This document shows, piece after piece, positions 12,998 through 20,166 of a DNA stretch of 22,648 bases; position 1 is the first letter of the stretch, and each line of letters opens with the position of its first letter. A program made the position numbers and the translations under genes. The notes beneath the pieces were generated by a model. The model did not search any database. It was not told the DNA's origin and saw only the letters and a program-made list of their open reading frames with translations. Location: positions 1 to 22,648 of IMG/VR virus record IMGVR_UViG_3300007511_000167; one strand, 5' to 3'. Source of the DNA: a virus.

Positions 12998-13333
12998 TCA
13001 GCGGGGTTTCCGCTTCGTTGCATATTGGTATAAATCGTACCCGGAACCGTCCGTGTACTTCTCAGCTTGTAACACTTTACCGAGTGTGTTCCCGTGCTTA
13101 TCGTGATTATGGCCCTCGCAGCAGGAGCACCCTTCGCTCCGGACATAGTTGGCTACCGCACGGCGTATGTCGATCTTGTCATTAATCAGGGCAACCCGGG
13201 CGTCTACCAGTTTATCCCAGAGCTGGGCCTTGAACCCGTGCCGCATCGTGGGGGTCCACCGCCAGCCGAGCTCCTTAGCGATCTGGTTCTCGACCTCCAC
13301 CCGGGTAACCTTCGTCTTGCGTAGCGGCTTCAC
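12998..13333 (-). CDS. Hypothetical protein with Cys/His cluster, 111 residues
   Basis: The start is set at GTG 13333 because GGGAGGG lies five bases upstream and the codon overlaps the previous stop (GTGA). It is a basic helical protein (VTRVEVENQIAKELGWRW, WDKLVDARVALINDKIDIRR) with a metal-site-like cluster S-E-G-C-S-C-C-E-G-H-N-H-D-K-H-G. After that comes a basic tail ending KRKPR. No family recognised. The Cys/His cluster may bind zinc or another metal. Confidence 0.5.
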   Translation of the reverse strand: MKPLRKTKVTRVEVENQIAKELGWRWTPTMRHGFKAQLWDKLVDARVALINDKIDIRRAVANYVRSEGCSCCEGHNHDKHGNTLGKVLQAEKYTDGSGYDLYQYATKRKPR

Positions 13334-13491
13334 GCTTCCCTCCCGACACCGAATTGTGCCACAGTTTTCTCGAACAAGCTCCCCCGGGTGGGAAACGCTA
13401 TCGCCCGGGTCATGTTGGTTCTGGCAGTCTCCTGCACCCATCGGCCCCGGGTTGACTGCTTCGTTTTACTACGATTCATTTTCGGTTTCAT
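13330..13491 (-). CDS. Small basic protein, 53 residues
   Basis: The start is ATG 13491 with GGAGG seven bases upstream, overlapping the nuclease stop (ATGA). The first 20 residues are basic (MKPKMNRSKTKQSTRGRW) and the rest holds V-Q-E-T-A-R-T-N-M-T-R-A-I-A-F-P-T-R-G. No domain is recognised. It is tightly packed with both neighbours. Confidence 0.5.
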   Translation of the reverse strand: MKPKMNRSKTKQSTRGRWVQETARTNMTRAIAFPTRGSLFEKTVAQFGVGREA

Positions 13492-13979
13492 ATCGTTACC
13501 TCCAATTCCGTGAACCACTCGGCCGGGATGAACACGATAGGTTCAATGTCGTTCCGGTCACGGGTGTTTCTGGTGCGACCCCCGTATGCAAACTCCAGTC
13601 TGGCGTGCTTCCCGGTGACAGGATTAGCAGCCGGGCCCCGGAAGAAGTCGTCAGAGGATCTCTTGAACTGGTAGATTTTCCCCCGGGCATCGAGTATAGC
13701 AAATATGAACGGGAGCCCTGTCTCCAGCGACAGCTCCTTAGCAGCGAGCCACTTACTCAGGGACAAGACGATAGTGGGGTATTGCCCCCATTCCATTTTT
13801 CGGGCCTTCACCTCCAGCCATGCAGCGGGTGTGCCCGCCTCGTTGTTCTCGATCATCAGGTAATCCAGCTTGTAACTAATCGGTAGGGCCATCAGTTGAG
13901 TGTTGTAGGCCTCCCCGACTTTTAGCCTGACCCGGGCTTCATGCTCCAGGTCGGCAGCAGATTCATGTCGTGGTGTCAT
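13488..13979 (-). CDS. PD-(D/E)XK nuclease-like protein, 163 residues
   Basis: It has a restriction-endonuclease-like core: K-L-D39-Y-L-M-I-E-N-N, then W-L-E56-V-K58-A-R, then a strand/helix (YPTIVLSLSKWLAAKELSLE) and GLPFIFAILDARGKIYQF. A D followed some 17 residues later by E-x-K in a beta hairpin is the family's active-site layout, with an upstream Glu (E12 or E14) as a candidate first acid. Likely substrate is DNA; many such small phage enzymes process recombination or replication intermediates or attack host DNA. The start at 13979 overlaps the previous stop by four bases. Confidence 0.6.
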   Translation of the reverse strand: MTPRHESAADLEHEARVRLKVGEAYNTQLMALPISYKLDYLMIENNEAGTPAAWLEVKARKMEWGQYPTIVLSLSKWLAAKELSLETGLPFIFAILDARGKIYQFKRSSDDFFRGPAANPVTGKHARLEFAYGGRTRNTRDRNDIEPIVFIPAEWFTELEVTI

Positions 13980-14266
13980 TCTGCGGCCCCCTTCGCATGG
14001 TGTTTACTGTATAACTCCCGCAACCCCCTGACAGTTTTCTGGCACAACCTGATCCCGTTGCTGTCGTTTGTAACGCTCTGATTTTGCCAGAGGTAAACCC
14101 GTAGCGGGGGCGGATCATCTACCCCGCTCCAGCCGTTAGGGTAAACCCGGATATCGTAGTTGTCCACATGGCCGGAGTAACTGAAGAACACATGGAACCC
14201 CGGGCCGTTCAACTCCAGTGCGGTTTTCAACACAAGAGCTATGGCTGCTTTCACAGAATTTTTCAT
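13976..14266 (-). CDS. Hypothetical protein, 96 residues
   Basis: Unrecognised. The N-terminal helix MKNSVKAAIALVLKTALELN is amphipathic, followed by strands (GFHVFFSYSGHVDNYDIRVY, LRVYLWQNQSV) and a final helix (TVRGLRELYSKHH). The start at 14266 carries a perfect extended RBS motif (AAAGGAGTCGAAAATG). In the 53 bases upstream a small GC hairpin (CCCGG..CCGGG on the minus strand) separates it from the previous gene. Confidence 0.55.
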   Translation of the reverse strand: MKNSVKAAIALVLKTALELNGPGFHVFFSYSGHVDNYDIRVYPNGWSGVDDPPPLRVYLWQNQSVTNDSNGIRLCQKTVRGLRELYSKHHAKGAAE

Positions 14267-14319
14267 TTTCGACTCCTTTGTAACGGGGCCCCGGTGCTAC
14301 CCGGGAACCCCTGTGTGGT

Positions 14320-14709
14320 TTACTTTTTACCGATTGTCACTTTCAGCAACCCGGTATCGTAGTTGAAGACGACCTTCGGGAGGGCCTGCTGATGGAACAG
14401 CGGTTCGGTCATTTTCAAATCCTTCATGACCCGGTAGGGTTCCGTCAGGCTTTCAATAACACCCTCAATTACCCGTATAGCGGTCTGGTGAGCGATTACT
14501 TCCGGCATCTTCTCGTCTGACAGTAGAGCAGACTTTGCCATGTCACGCATACCTACCAGATTGGTGTACATGTCCTGCCAGCCAGTAGTGGTAGTCATGG
14601 CGGCTGCGCCCTTCAGCTTGGTAACGAGATCCTGCCATTGTCCCGCCTGCTTCTTCGGCAACTCTTTTTTTGCCGGGGCCGTTTTCTTTTCGTCAGTGTC
14701 CTTCGTCAT
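14320..14709 (-). CDS. Hypothetical protein, 129 residues
   Basis: It has a charged, Lys/Ala-rich first 25 residues (KKTAPAKKELPKKQAGQW), then a helical core (WQDLVTKLKGAAAMTTTTGW, ALLSDEKMPEVIAHQTAIRV, IEGVIESLTEPYRVMKDL) and a terminal strand (VVFNYDTGLLKVTIGKK). No family is recognised. A variant of the extended RBS motif (AAAGGAATCGAAC) precedes the ATG at 14709. A DNA-binding or replication accessory role is possible from its place next to the replication genes, but this is not shown. Confidence 0.55.
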   Translation of the reverse strand: MTKDTDEKKTAPAKKELPKKQAGQWQDLVTKLKGAAAMTTTTGWQDMYTNLVGMRDMAKSALLSDEKMPEVIAHQTAIRVIEGVIESLTEPYRVMKDLKMTEPLFHQQALPKVVFNYDTGLLKVTIGKK

Positions 14710-14721
14710 GTTCGATTCCTT

Positions 14722-15102
14722 TCAACTTTTCAACAGTGAATTTGGAAGCAGCATACCCTGATGCTTCGCTCTTAACTCGGCCGGGATTTGTTCCCGGTAG
14801 TACTGGTAAATAAAATCTTCGATCTGCCGCATGAGTGCGGGGTTCCAGTGTTCACCTCCTTTCGTTGACCTGTGTATGTACTTCTTAAAGTCGTTCAGTA
14901 CGGTAATGTAGTTCGTGAAATTGTCAGCTACCGTTGTCGGTGTCAGGCCGTCCACCATCTGCTCACTCTGCAACACCATTGTCCGGTACAGGATAGCGAA
15001 TACTGCCAACGGGTGATCCAGACAGAATGCGACTATCGATCCGACTTCTCCGGGCTCCCCGATCTGGTCAACCAGTGGCACGGAGTAGGTTTTCGCTGGC
15101 AT
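14722..15102 (-). CDS. Hypothetical helical protein, 126 residues
   Basis: The start is ATG 15102, five bases after AGGAGG and overlapping the previous stop (TGATG); the GTG one codon upstream is too close to the SD. The protein is helical (VGSIVAFCLDHPLAVFAILY, VADNFTNYITVLNDFKKYIH, MRQIEDFIYQYYREQIPAEL) with no membrane signal. No family recognised. Confidence 0.55.
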   Translation of the reverse strand: MPAKTYSVPLVDQIGEPGEVGSIVAFCLDHPLAVFAILYRTMVLQSEQMVDGLTPTTVADNFTNYITVLNDFKKYIHRSTKGGEHWNPALMRQIEDFIYQYYREQIPAELRAKHQGMLLPNSLLKS

Positions 15103-15467
15103 CACAGCCTCCTGTCGCTGGTAAACAGGTCAAGCGCAACCCGTTGGTTCTGTGGCGTGACGACAATCAACGAGTAACGGTAAGCACCTGATTCCAGGTC
15201 GCCAGCGGAATACAGGATTTTATTGTCCAGCCAATCAGTGGGGGTTTTAAGTTCACTCCTGAACAAGGCCCCGTCCGGGGTGTTGTTACGGGCTTTTACA
15301 GCCACTTGCGCTCCCGACACTTCTAACGCCATGCACATAGCTGTGAGTGAATCGAGTTGGGTGTCATAACGGGCCAACAGGTCAATAACCTCCTCCGGCC
15401 CCGCTTCACTGGGTGGCAGTAAACGGATTCTCTGATTGCGGTTCCGTTCCGCATCAATTCCTTTCAT
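15102..15467 (-). CDS. Hypothetical protein, 121 residues
   Basis: Unrecognised alpha/beta protein: a helix (EEVIDLLARYDTQLDSLTAM), strands (QVAVKARN, RYSLIVVTPQNQRVALDLF) and a short basic end. AAAGGA precedes the ATG at 15467, immediately after the replication initiator gene. It may be an accessory factor for replication, since such genes often lie directly after the initiator, but nothing in the sequence proves it. Confidence 0.55.
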   Translation of the reverse strand: MKGIDAERNRNQRIRLLPPSEAGPEEVIDLLARYDTQLDSLTAMCMALEVSGAQVAVKARNNTPDGALFRSELKTPTDWLDNKILYSAGDLESGAYRYSLIVVTPQNQRVALDLFTSDRRL

Positions 15468-15469
15468 GG

Positions 15470-16318
15470 TTAATCCTTTCGCTTCTGTTGTAATTCTTCT
15501 TGTGATTCACGGTCAGGCGGGGTTTCAGGGGCCCCCGTTATCGGTTCATCAATTCGCCTGTCGCCAGACTTCACCTGATTGTTGTAACTCCCTTCCAGCA
15601 CCAACAGGGCCTTGTCAGGCCGCAGGAAAAAGTCGAAGGTGGCTTTCCAGCCCCTATCGTTGATACCAAACAGGAACGCCTGCTTACTGGCTTCAGTGAA
15701 CAGCTCCACAAACCATTCGTCCGGGTGTTTCTGAAGCATCGTGTACAGTTTATCTTTCCGCTTCCCTTCGATCGAGCGGGGTTGCGGTAAATCAGGTAGC
15801 AGTTTACAATACTGATCGACAACATAGTCCGCTCGCTGGGCGAGCAGCTTCTTTTTCAATTCAGGTTTACCTTTCACTTTAAGTTTCTTTTTATATTTAA
15901 CGGGGGGTGTAGCTGCCCTATCAATAGGGTGTTCATAGGGTATAGCTAAGTGACTGTAGTGGTCAAGCACTTGCCCGATCAGCCAGTCGTCAGAACATTC
16001 CGACAGGGACTTCCCTAATGACTTCAGGATCATAGGGCTGGTGGATGACTGGTGCTTTATGAAGTTTACAACCCACACCCAAGCTCCGCTGACAACAACC
16101 TTGTGGGCCTCCTCGAGTATACCCATAGCCTTATCAATCTGGCTATCTGGCAAGGCTGTGTCCATGCGGATTTCCATAGGCGACCATTCAAACAAGCCAG
16201 CATTATTCGCCAGCGGCCCTGTGAACAGGTAGTTGTAAAACCCCTTCACCAGAAAGGGTTGACCTAGCAGCCAAGGGTCCCTCCAGAACCCTCTTGCTTT
16301 TATGGTTCGGTAGTTCAT
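15470..16318 (-). CDS. Replication initiator (lambda O / replisome organiser type)
   Basis: This 282-residue protein starts at ATG 16318 (MNYRTIKARGFWRDPWLLGQ), overlapping the ERF gene's stop. Residues 10-90 look like a winged-helix N-terminal domain of phage replication initiators (YNYLFTGPLANNAGLFEW, helix pair, WVWVVNFIKHQSSTSP). Residues 125-165 are a basic linker (VKYKKKLKVKGKPELKKKLL). The end has R-G-W-K-A-T-F-D-F-F-L-R-P-D-K-A-L-L-V-L-E-G, the C-terminal signature of such proteins, which contact the helicase or its loader. Its own gene carries an iteron-like, A/T-rich element in the linker region, as lambda O does. No helicase or loader gene is seen in the window. Confidence 0.7.
   Translation of the reverse strand: MNYRTIKARGFWRDPWLLGQPFLVKGFYNYLFTGPLANNAGLFEWSPMEIRMDTALPDSQIDKAMGILEEAHKVVVSGAWVWVVNFIKHQSSTSPMILKSLGKSLSECSDDWLIGQVLDHYSHLAIPYEHPIDRAATPPVKYKKKLKVKGKPELKKKLLAQRADYVVDQYCKLLPDLPQPRSIEGKRKDKLYTMLQKHPDEWFVELFTEASKQAFLFGINDRGWKATFDFFLRPDKALLVLEGSYNNQVKSGDRRIDEPITGAPETPPDRESQEELQQKRKD
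15868..15945. other. Candidate replication origin inside the initiator gene
   Basis: An A/T-rich stretch (15868-15900) abuts G6 (15902-15907). Eight bases later come CCCTATC, one base, ATAGGGT, four bases, ATAGGGTATAG (15916-15945). These repeats of ATAGGGT and its complement look like iterons. The same G6, eight-base gap, CCCTATC-N-ATAGGGTATAG core occurs at 9668-9700, there without the extra repeat. Location in the middle of an initiator gene is the lambda pattern. The conserved element is also part of the coding sequence. Confidence 0.5.
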
Positions 16319-17640
16319 TTCACACCTTTCGGGAACTTCTTGGCCCACTCGGCTGCAAGCCGTTGAGCTTCCGGCAGGTCGCTTTCCTGCATGTCCGGGA
16401 TGGTTTTAATGTGCAGGCCCAGACAGATGTAGCGAGCGATAGCTCCTGCGTTCTTTTTGAATAACGCTTCGGTGCGGTCGTCAGGTAACAGGGTAGCCAG
16501 AACCGCCCGGTTCATGTTACGCAACTTCTCGAGCGACTCTTCGGTGATCGGTTCAAGTGGAGCGGGCTTTGCGTTATCGTCCGGGTGTCCACCGGGAACC
16601 TCCTCGGCAGCTTCCTCTTCAGCCTGTTCCGGTTCAGCGGGTTTGTTATCACGAATCCATTTCAACACATGGTTTTCAGCGTCCGTGATTTCGTTCTGCC
16701 TGATTTCCGAAATGGTTGAAAGGTTCATGGTTTCCATCAGGTAGGTCACGAGTTCAGCGGCTTTCTTCTTCCGGGCCGCAGGGGTAAGGTCGCTGAATGT
16801 TTCTGCGATCTGCTTCCTGTAGGACTTTTGAAAAGCCTTCTCCTGCTCTACCGTCATAGTTGGCACTTCAACCCCTTCACCCCCGGGGGCCGCTTTTGTC
16901 GCCTTATCGGTCGCTGGCGGGGCCGGAATAAAGCCCGGGGCCCTTGTTGCCAATATCAGAGCGTCATGCTGCTCAGGGGCTGCCATTTTCAGGTCACCGA
17001 TATTGAACTTATCGCAGAGCCTGTGCATAGCCCCTTCCATCTCTTCCTTCGCTTCGGGTGTTCCTTTCTGCCATCCACCGAGATAGACTGCGTTCATAAT
17101 CGCCCGCTTCACAGCGACTTCCCGGTCAGCGTCCGTCAGGGGCCGGGCCACTGCCACCTGAGCCCCCCCTTCAGCGTCCATCGAATCACCAGCAATTTGG
17201 AAAGTTTGGATAGCCCAATACTTGTACGCCCCGGTCAGGGCTTTGTATAGAGCCTTGTCACCAGTATCGTTCCCCTGACCCGGGGCTGTCGATTCCTCGT
17301 AATCACCAGACTCAATATCTGTCAGGGTGTACTTCATCATAACCGTGACCCGGGCCGCAGGCTTCCCGGAAGTTGTTTGAATGGTTTCAGTCTCCATAGT
17401 CAGGCAGTCGGTTTTCACAACCAGACCAAGATCAGCAAGTAGATCCTTCAGGCTCGCCAGAATGTCATCTGCCTGAACGAACCAGTAGCCGGAGTGATCG
17501 TTGTAGCCGTTCTTTTCGACAACCAGCCGGGATAACACCTGATGCTTCTTGGCGAGCAAGCCCTCCAGTGGTTCAGCGTGAGTCGGTGGTTTGTTCACGA
17601 TTTTTGTCGGGGGCTTCTTAGCCTTTCGTTGCCCGGCCAT
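16315..17640 (-). CDS. ERF-family single-strand annealing protein
   Basis: This 441-residue protein should anneal complementary single strands during phage recombination. The ERF core is clear at residues 25-155: helix (LLAKKHQVLSRLVVEKNGYN), then a strand pair, M-K-Y-T-L-T-D-I-E-S-G-D, then the hallmark G-Q-G-N-D-T-G-D-K-A-L-Y-K-A-L-T and Y-K-Y-W-A-I-Q-T-F. Residues 160-441 are a long variable part with an acidic linker (EPEQAEEEAAEEVPGGH) and a C-terminal helical domain. Start ATG 17640 overlaps the previous stop (TAATG) and follows AGGTG; an ATG five codons upstream is possible. The initiator gene follows at once, so recombination and replication are expressed together. Confidence 0.85.
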   Translation of the reverse strand: MAGQRKAKKPPTKIVNKPPTHAEPLEGLLAKKHQVLSRLVVEKNGYNDHSGYWFVQADDILASLKDLLADLGLVVKTDCLTMETETIQTTSGKPAARVTVMMKYTLTDIESGDYEESTAPGQGNDTGDKALYKALTGAYKYWAIQTFQIAGDSMDAEGGAQVAVARPLTDADREVAVKRAIMNAVYLGGWQKGTPEAKEEMEGAMHRLCDKFNIGDLKMAAPEQHDALILATRAPGFIPAPPATDKATKAAPGGEGVEVPTMTVEQEKAFQKSYRKQIAETFSDLTPAARKKKAAELVTYLMETMNLSTISEIRQNEITDAENHVLKWIRDNKPAEPEQAEEEAAEEVPGGHPDDNAKPAPLEPITEESLEKLRNMNRAVLATLLPDDRTEALFKKNAGAIARYICLGLHIKTIPDMQESDLPEAQRLAAEWAKKFPKGVK

Positions 17641-18545
17641 TATAACACCTGCCATTCTTCGGGAGCGTCAAGCCCTGTGGAATGCAGGTGAGCGTCCGTG
17701 ACTTCATCGTAAACATCCGGGTAATTATGAATAAGATACTGGCTTACCCAGCTCAGGAAGTCCGGGTTGGTTGCCACCCGCCCGGCCTCCGGCACAAAGG
17801 TGGTATTATCCGAAGCTGTCTCCGGAGCCGGGGCCTCAGCCGCCACCCCAACAGTCTCCTCCCCGAGCTTCAGTGTTTCTTCACGCTGGTTCTGTTCGGC
17901 TTCACGCCTGTCAAGTTCGGCCTGCTTTTCCCGGAGCCGTTTGGCCTGTGCTTCCTGCTCTTCTTTCTGGAACTCGAAATCCAACCGCTCCTGTTCAGCC
18001 TTCTCGGCTTCGTCAATAGCTGTCTGGATAGCACTCAGGCCAGCGATCTTCAGCTTAACGGCCTCTTCGTAACGATCACCGAAGTAATCCTTATCCAGCT
18101 CGTCAGCTTCGACAAGGCCCTTCCTGATCCGCAGGTCTGACAGGTTTTCACCCTGTACCGCCACCGGGAGCCCCCGGAGAGCTTCCAGACGGTTTTCCAG
18201 TTCCCGGGCTGCCCGCTCGATCTCCGCATCGTAGTGGGCCTTCTTCCTCGCCAGCGGCCCCTCGATCTCCAGCACCTTAGCAGTCAGGCGTTTCCCTTCC
18301 GCTTCAATGGCCCGGCCCACTTCCAGAACAGGGGCTTTCAGTTCCTTCCTGCGCTTATCAATCCCGGTACGGACTTTTACAACAGCCCGGAGCCCTGTAG
18401 CCAGACGGTTGTATTCCGGGGCCTCCGTAATGTCCAGCTCCAGTAGCGGTTCCATTTGCTTCCGGAGTTCGTTGATCTCAACTTCTCCAACTTCGTACTT
18501 CTCAAGTTCTTGCTGGACGAGTTCAGATGTAGCATGGTCAGTCAT
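17640..18545 (-). CDS. Coiled-coil protein beside ERF (DUF1351-like)
   Basis: This 301-residue protein, starting at ATG 18545 (MTDHATSELVQQELEKYEVG), is mostly helical and coiled coil: LVQQELEKYEVGEVEINEL, KGLVEADELDKDYFGDRYEE, KEEQEAQAKRLREKQAELDR. Its order (helical N-terminal segment with K-x-R-T-x-I-D-K-R-R-K-E-L-K-A-P, then D-Y-F-G-D-R-Y/W) and its location next to the annealing protein match DUF1351-type phage proteins, which are thought to assist recombination. The C-terminal 60 residues (FLSWVSQYLIHNYPDVYDEV) form another short domain. The ATG overlaps the previous stop, with AAGGAAC upstream. Confidence 0.6.
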   Translation of the reverse strand: MTDHATSELVQQELEKYEVGEVEINELRKQMEPLLELDITEAPEYNRLATGLRAVVKVRTGIDKRRKELKAPVLEVGRAIEAEGKRLTAKVLEIEGPLARKKAHYDAEIERAARELENRLEALRGLPVAVQGENLSDLRIRKGLVEADELDKDYFGDRYEEAVKLKIAGLSAIQTAIDEAEKAEQERLDFEFQKEEQEAQAKRLREKQAELDRREAEQNQREETLKLGEETVGVAAEAPAPETASDNTTFVPEAGRVATNPDFLSWVSQYLIHNYPDVYDEVTDAHLHSTGLDAPEEWQVL

Positions 18546-18825
18546 TTTCTGTTCCTTCCGTTTTGTAAGCTCCGTCAATTAATTCCAGAGCGCATTTACA
18601 GTGGTGTTCTATAGTGTCCACCTGCCTGTTGTTAAGGCTGTTTTCGCCCTGTATTCTGAATACTACCGCTTTGATTCGGCCCATACGCTCAGCGAGTTTG
18701 CAGAGCCTGTTCAGGTAGTACTCTCGTTCCGAATGTTCCACTTTAAGTTCTCCTATTTTTAACTTGACAAGGGGCGAAGGATTAAGATATTGAGTGCGTT
18801 GGGAACGATTAACTTCGGTTATCAT
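18538..18825 (-). CDS. Hypothetical protein, 95 residues
   Basis: Unrecognised. It is helical in the centre (EREYYLNRLCKLAERMGRIK) and has Cys residues near the end (EHHCKCALELIDGAY). The ATG at 18825 is preceded by AAAGGAGTCGAGA, the extended RBS motif, and by a hairpin whose loop region repeats the motif GGAGTCGAA. It runs into the coiled-coil gene by an eight-base overlap. Confidence 0.5.
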   Translation of the reverse strand: MITEVNRSQRTQYLNPSPLVKLKIGELKVEHSEREYYLNRLCKLAERMGRIKAVVFRIQGENSLNNRQVDTIEHHCKCALELIDGAYKTEGTEND

Positions 18826-18839
18826 TCTCGACTCCTTTA

Positions 18840-18865
18840 CCCCGGCTTCGACTCCGGGGTTTTTT
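18840..18865 (+). terminator. Intrinsic-terminator-like hairpin pointing to the plus strand
   Basis: CCCCGG, an eight-base loop (CTTCGACT), CCGGGG and then six T residues. In plus orientation this is a classic intrinsic terminator, though no plus-strand gene lies nearby. On the minus strand, the transcribed side, it is a hairpin without a T tract; its loop contains GGAGTCGAA, the same motif as the following RBS. It overlaps the last codons of the ribbon-helix-helix-like gene. Confidence 0.45.
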
Positions 18866-19082
18866 ATTCCCGGAGCCTACGAGCGCAATCGTCATTCTTA
18901 ATCAGAGTGATCAGGTAGGCCCTGCGGTCAGGGAACCCGCCCTTCCTCCAGTTCTTCTCCATCTTCTTGAACAGGCTCTTGGGGATTCCCGTGTAGAGCT
19001 GCTGATCCGGCTCCGACTTGACGACGGGCCGCCCTCGTGAGCGGCCCTTGTTACGGTTATTGGTGACAGTTCTGCGTTTCAT
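18864..19082 (-). CDS. Ribbon-helix-helix-like small DNA-binding protein, 72 residues
   Basis: The start is ATG 19082 with AGGAGG six bases upstream; the open frame continues upstream but overlaps the DUF932-like gene. The N-terminus is very basic (KRRTVTNNRNKGRSRGR). Then comes Q-L-Y-T-G-I-P-K-S-L-F-K-K-M-E-K (strand-helix) and FPDRRAYLITLIKNDDCARR (helix), consistent with an Arc/MetJ-type ribbon-helix-helix. Expected role: regulator of phage genes. The family is common beside recombination genes in phages. Confidence is moderate because the fold is inferred by shape. Confidence 0.5.
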   Translation of the reverse strand: MKRRTVTNNRNKGRSRGRPVVKSEPDQQLYTGIPKSLFKKMEKNWRKGGFPDRRAYLITLIKNDDCARRLRE

Positions 19083-19090
19083 TGTTCCTC

Positions 19091-19867
19091 CTATGCTGCG
19101 TCCAGAAAGTAACGACTGACCTTGCGGTTCGCCCTGATTGGTGCGAACCCGTGTTCGTGTGAAAATACATTTGTGAAAGCCCGGTACAGCTCCCACTTGG
19201 TTTCCCCTTCCAGCTTCTTAACTACCCGCCCGATCGTGGCGTCACCGAGTTTGCAGACATCAGCAATATTCACCAGAACAGCTGCTATCTGTGAAGCTGT
19301 GAACTCCTGTTCCAGCATTCTGACCAGCTTCATACCCAGTCGATCAAAAGCCCCACCGTTAAGGATTCGCTGGAGCTGTTCGCCAGCTTCGTCCAGGAGG
19401 AACCCGCTACCGTTGTCATGCCGGAAGGTGTAGTCACCGAGGAAGTGGGAAACCATCATACCGTTAGAGCAGACCAGCTCCTGAGCGTTGATCTGGAACC
19501 CGAAGCGGGTACTCCCGTCATAGGAGTTCACCAAATCCAGAGTGGGAATAATATCACCTACATCCGGGACATCGGTTATCCCGTACTCCTCGTTCAGAGC
19601 GTAGGAGGCCCTGAACTTCTTGCCGTCAAACATTAACCTGAGCGGTTCCGTGTTCCCCAGATTAGTTGACTCCATAATCTGCTTGGCGACTTCGACTACC
19701 TGATGGTTCGGAACCAGTTCGTAGCCGCTGGTAATGTAGCCAGCTTCCAGTTGGTTACCGTCTTCTGTGTCTACAATGACACAGCTCCGGCTCGACTCCA
19801 CCCCACCGGGCAGTAACAGCTTCTCTACTCTTACTGGCAGGAACGGGTCATACAGTTTGGTTCTCAT
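19091..19867 (-). CDS. DUF932-type phage protein (LGT_TIGR03299-like)
   Basis: This 258-residue protein has the DUF932 features I know: S-G-Y-E-L-V-P-N-H-Q-V-V (residues 48-59), a strand-rich middle, and G-F-Q-I-N-A-Q-E-L-V-C-S-N-G-M-M-V (around 122-138), then a helical end. In phages and plasmids this family often lies next to recombination genes; its biochemical role is unknown. The ATG at 19867 follows AAAGGAGTCCGAG, a variant of the shared RBS motif. The gene ends eight bases before the ribbon-helix-helix-like gene's ATG. Confidence 0.75.
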   Translation of the reverse strand: MRTKLYDPFLPVRVEKLLLPGGVESSRSCVIVDTEDGNQLEAGYITSGYELVPNHQVVEVAKQIMESTNLGNTEPLRLMFDGKKFRASYALNEEYGITDVPDVGDIIPTLDLVNSYDGSTRFGFQINAQELVCSNGMMVSHFLGDYTFRHDNGSGFLLDEAGEQLQRILNGGAFDRLGMKLVRMLEQEFTASQIAAVLVNIADVCKLGDATIGRVVKKLEGETKWELYRAFTNVFSHEHGFAPIRANRKVSRYFLDAA

Positions 19868-19933
19868 CTCGGACTCCTTTGTGAAATGTTATGCGGCCTG
19901 TCTTATCAACGGGGGGCGGCCAACCCGGCCCGG

Positions 19934-19951
19934 AAGCCCCCGAAGGGGCTT
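19934..19951. terminator. UUCG-loop hairpin after the 58-residue gene
   Basis: On the minus strand this reads AAGCCCC, TTCG, GGGGCTT, a seven-pair stem closed by the extra-stable C(UUCG)G tetraloop, starting seven bases after the gene's stop. There are only two T residues after it on the minus strand, but three to four on the plus side. It could stall polymerase or protect the mRNA end; as an intrinsic terminator it is weak in the minus direction. Confidence 0.4.
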
Positions 19952-19957
19952 TTCGAC

Positions 19958-20134
19958 TTATACTCTGGCAGCAGCGGGCCCGGGGTACTTGTCACCTACC
20001 AGAGCCCGGGGGGAATTTATCAGGATTCCACCCTTCTGTTTCCGAACCTTTTTTGCAGCATACAGGCTGCCCTTAAATACAACCGCCCCGTTTACCACGA
20101 GGCCGTACTGTGAACTGGAGATTGTTTTCGCCAT
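19958..20134 (-). CDS. Hypothetical protein, 58 residues
   Basis: The start at ATG 20134 is preceded by AAAGGAGTCGGTC; the frame extends eight codons upstream, but the RBS decides for 20134. The sequence MAKTISSSQYGLVVNGAVVF followed by KGSLYAAKKVRKQKGG looks like a short beta hairpin plus a basic tail, similar in style to small nucleic-acid-binding domains. Function unknown. It lies just downstream of a strong terminator (20213-20183), so it needs read-through or its own promoter. Confidence 0.5.
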   Translation of the reverse strand: MAKTISSSQYGLVVNGAVVFKGSLYAAKKVRKQKGGILINSPRALVGDKYPGPAAARV

Positions 20135-20166
20135 GACCGACTCCTTTATGAATGACAAATATAGTT

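Noticed and set aside
12979-13146. Upstream extension of the zinc-binding gene at 12601-12978
   Set aside because: It would overlap the 12998-13333 gene; a strong RBS directly precedes ATG 12978.
13149-13886. Plus-strand open frame of 245 codons
   Set aside because: It is antisense to the nuclease and neighbouring genes; the sequence shows no domain and the opposite strand has well-spaced genes with RBSs.
18762-18792. TTGACA on the plus strand with an A/T-rich stretch after it
   Set aside because: Spacing to any -10-like hexamer is wrong (13 bases) and no plus-strand gene follows.
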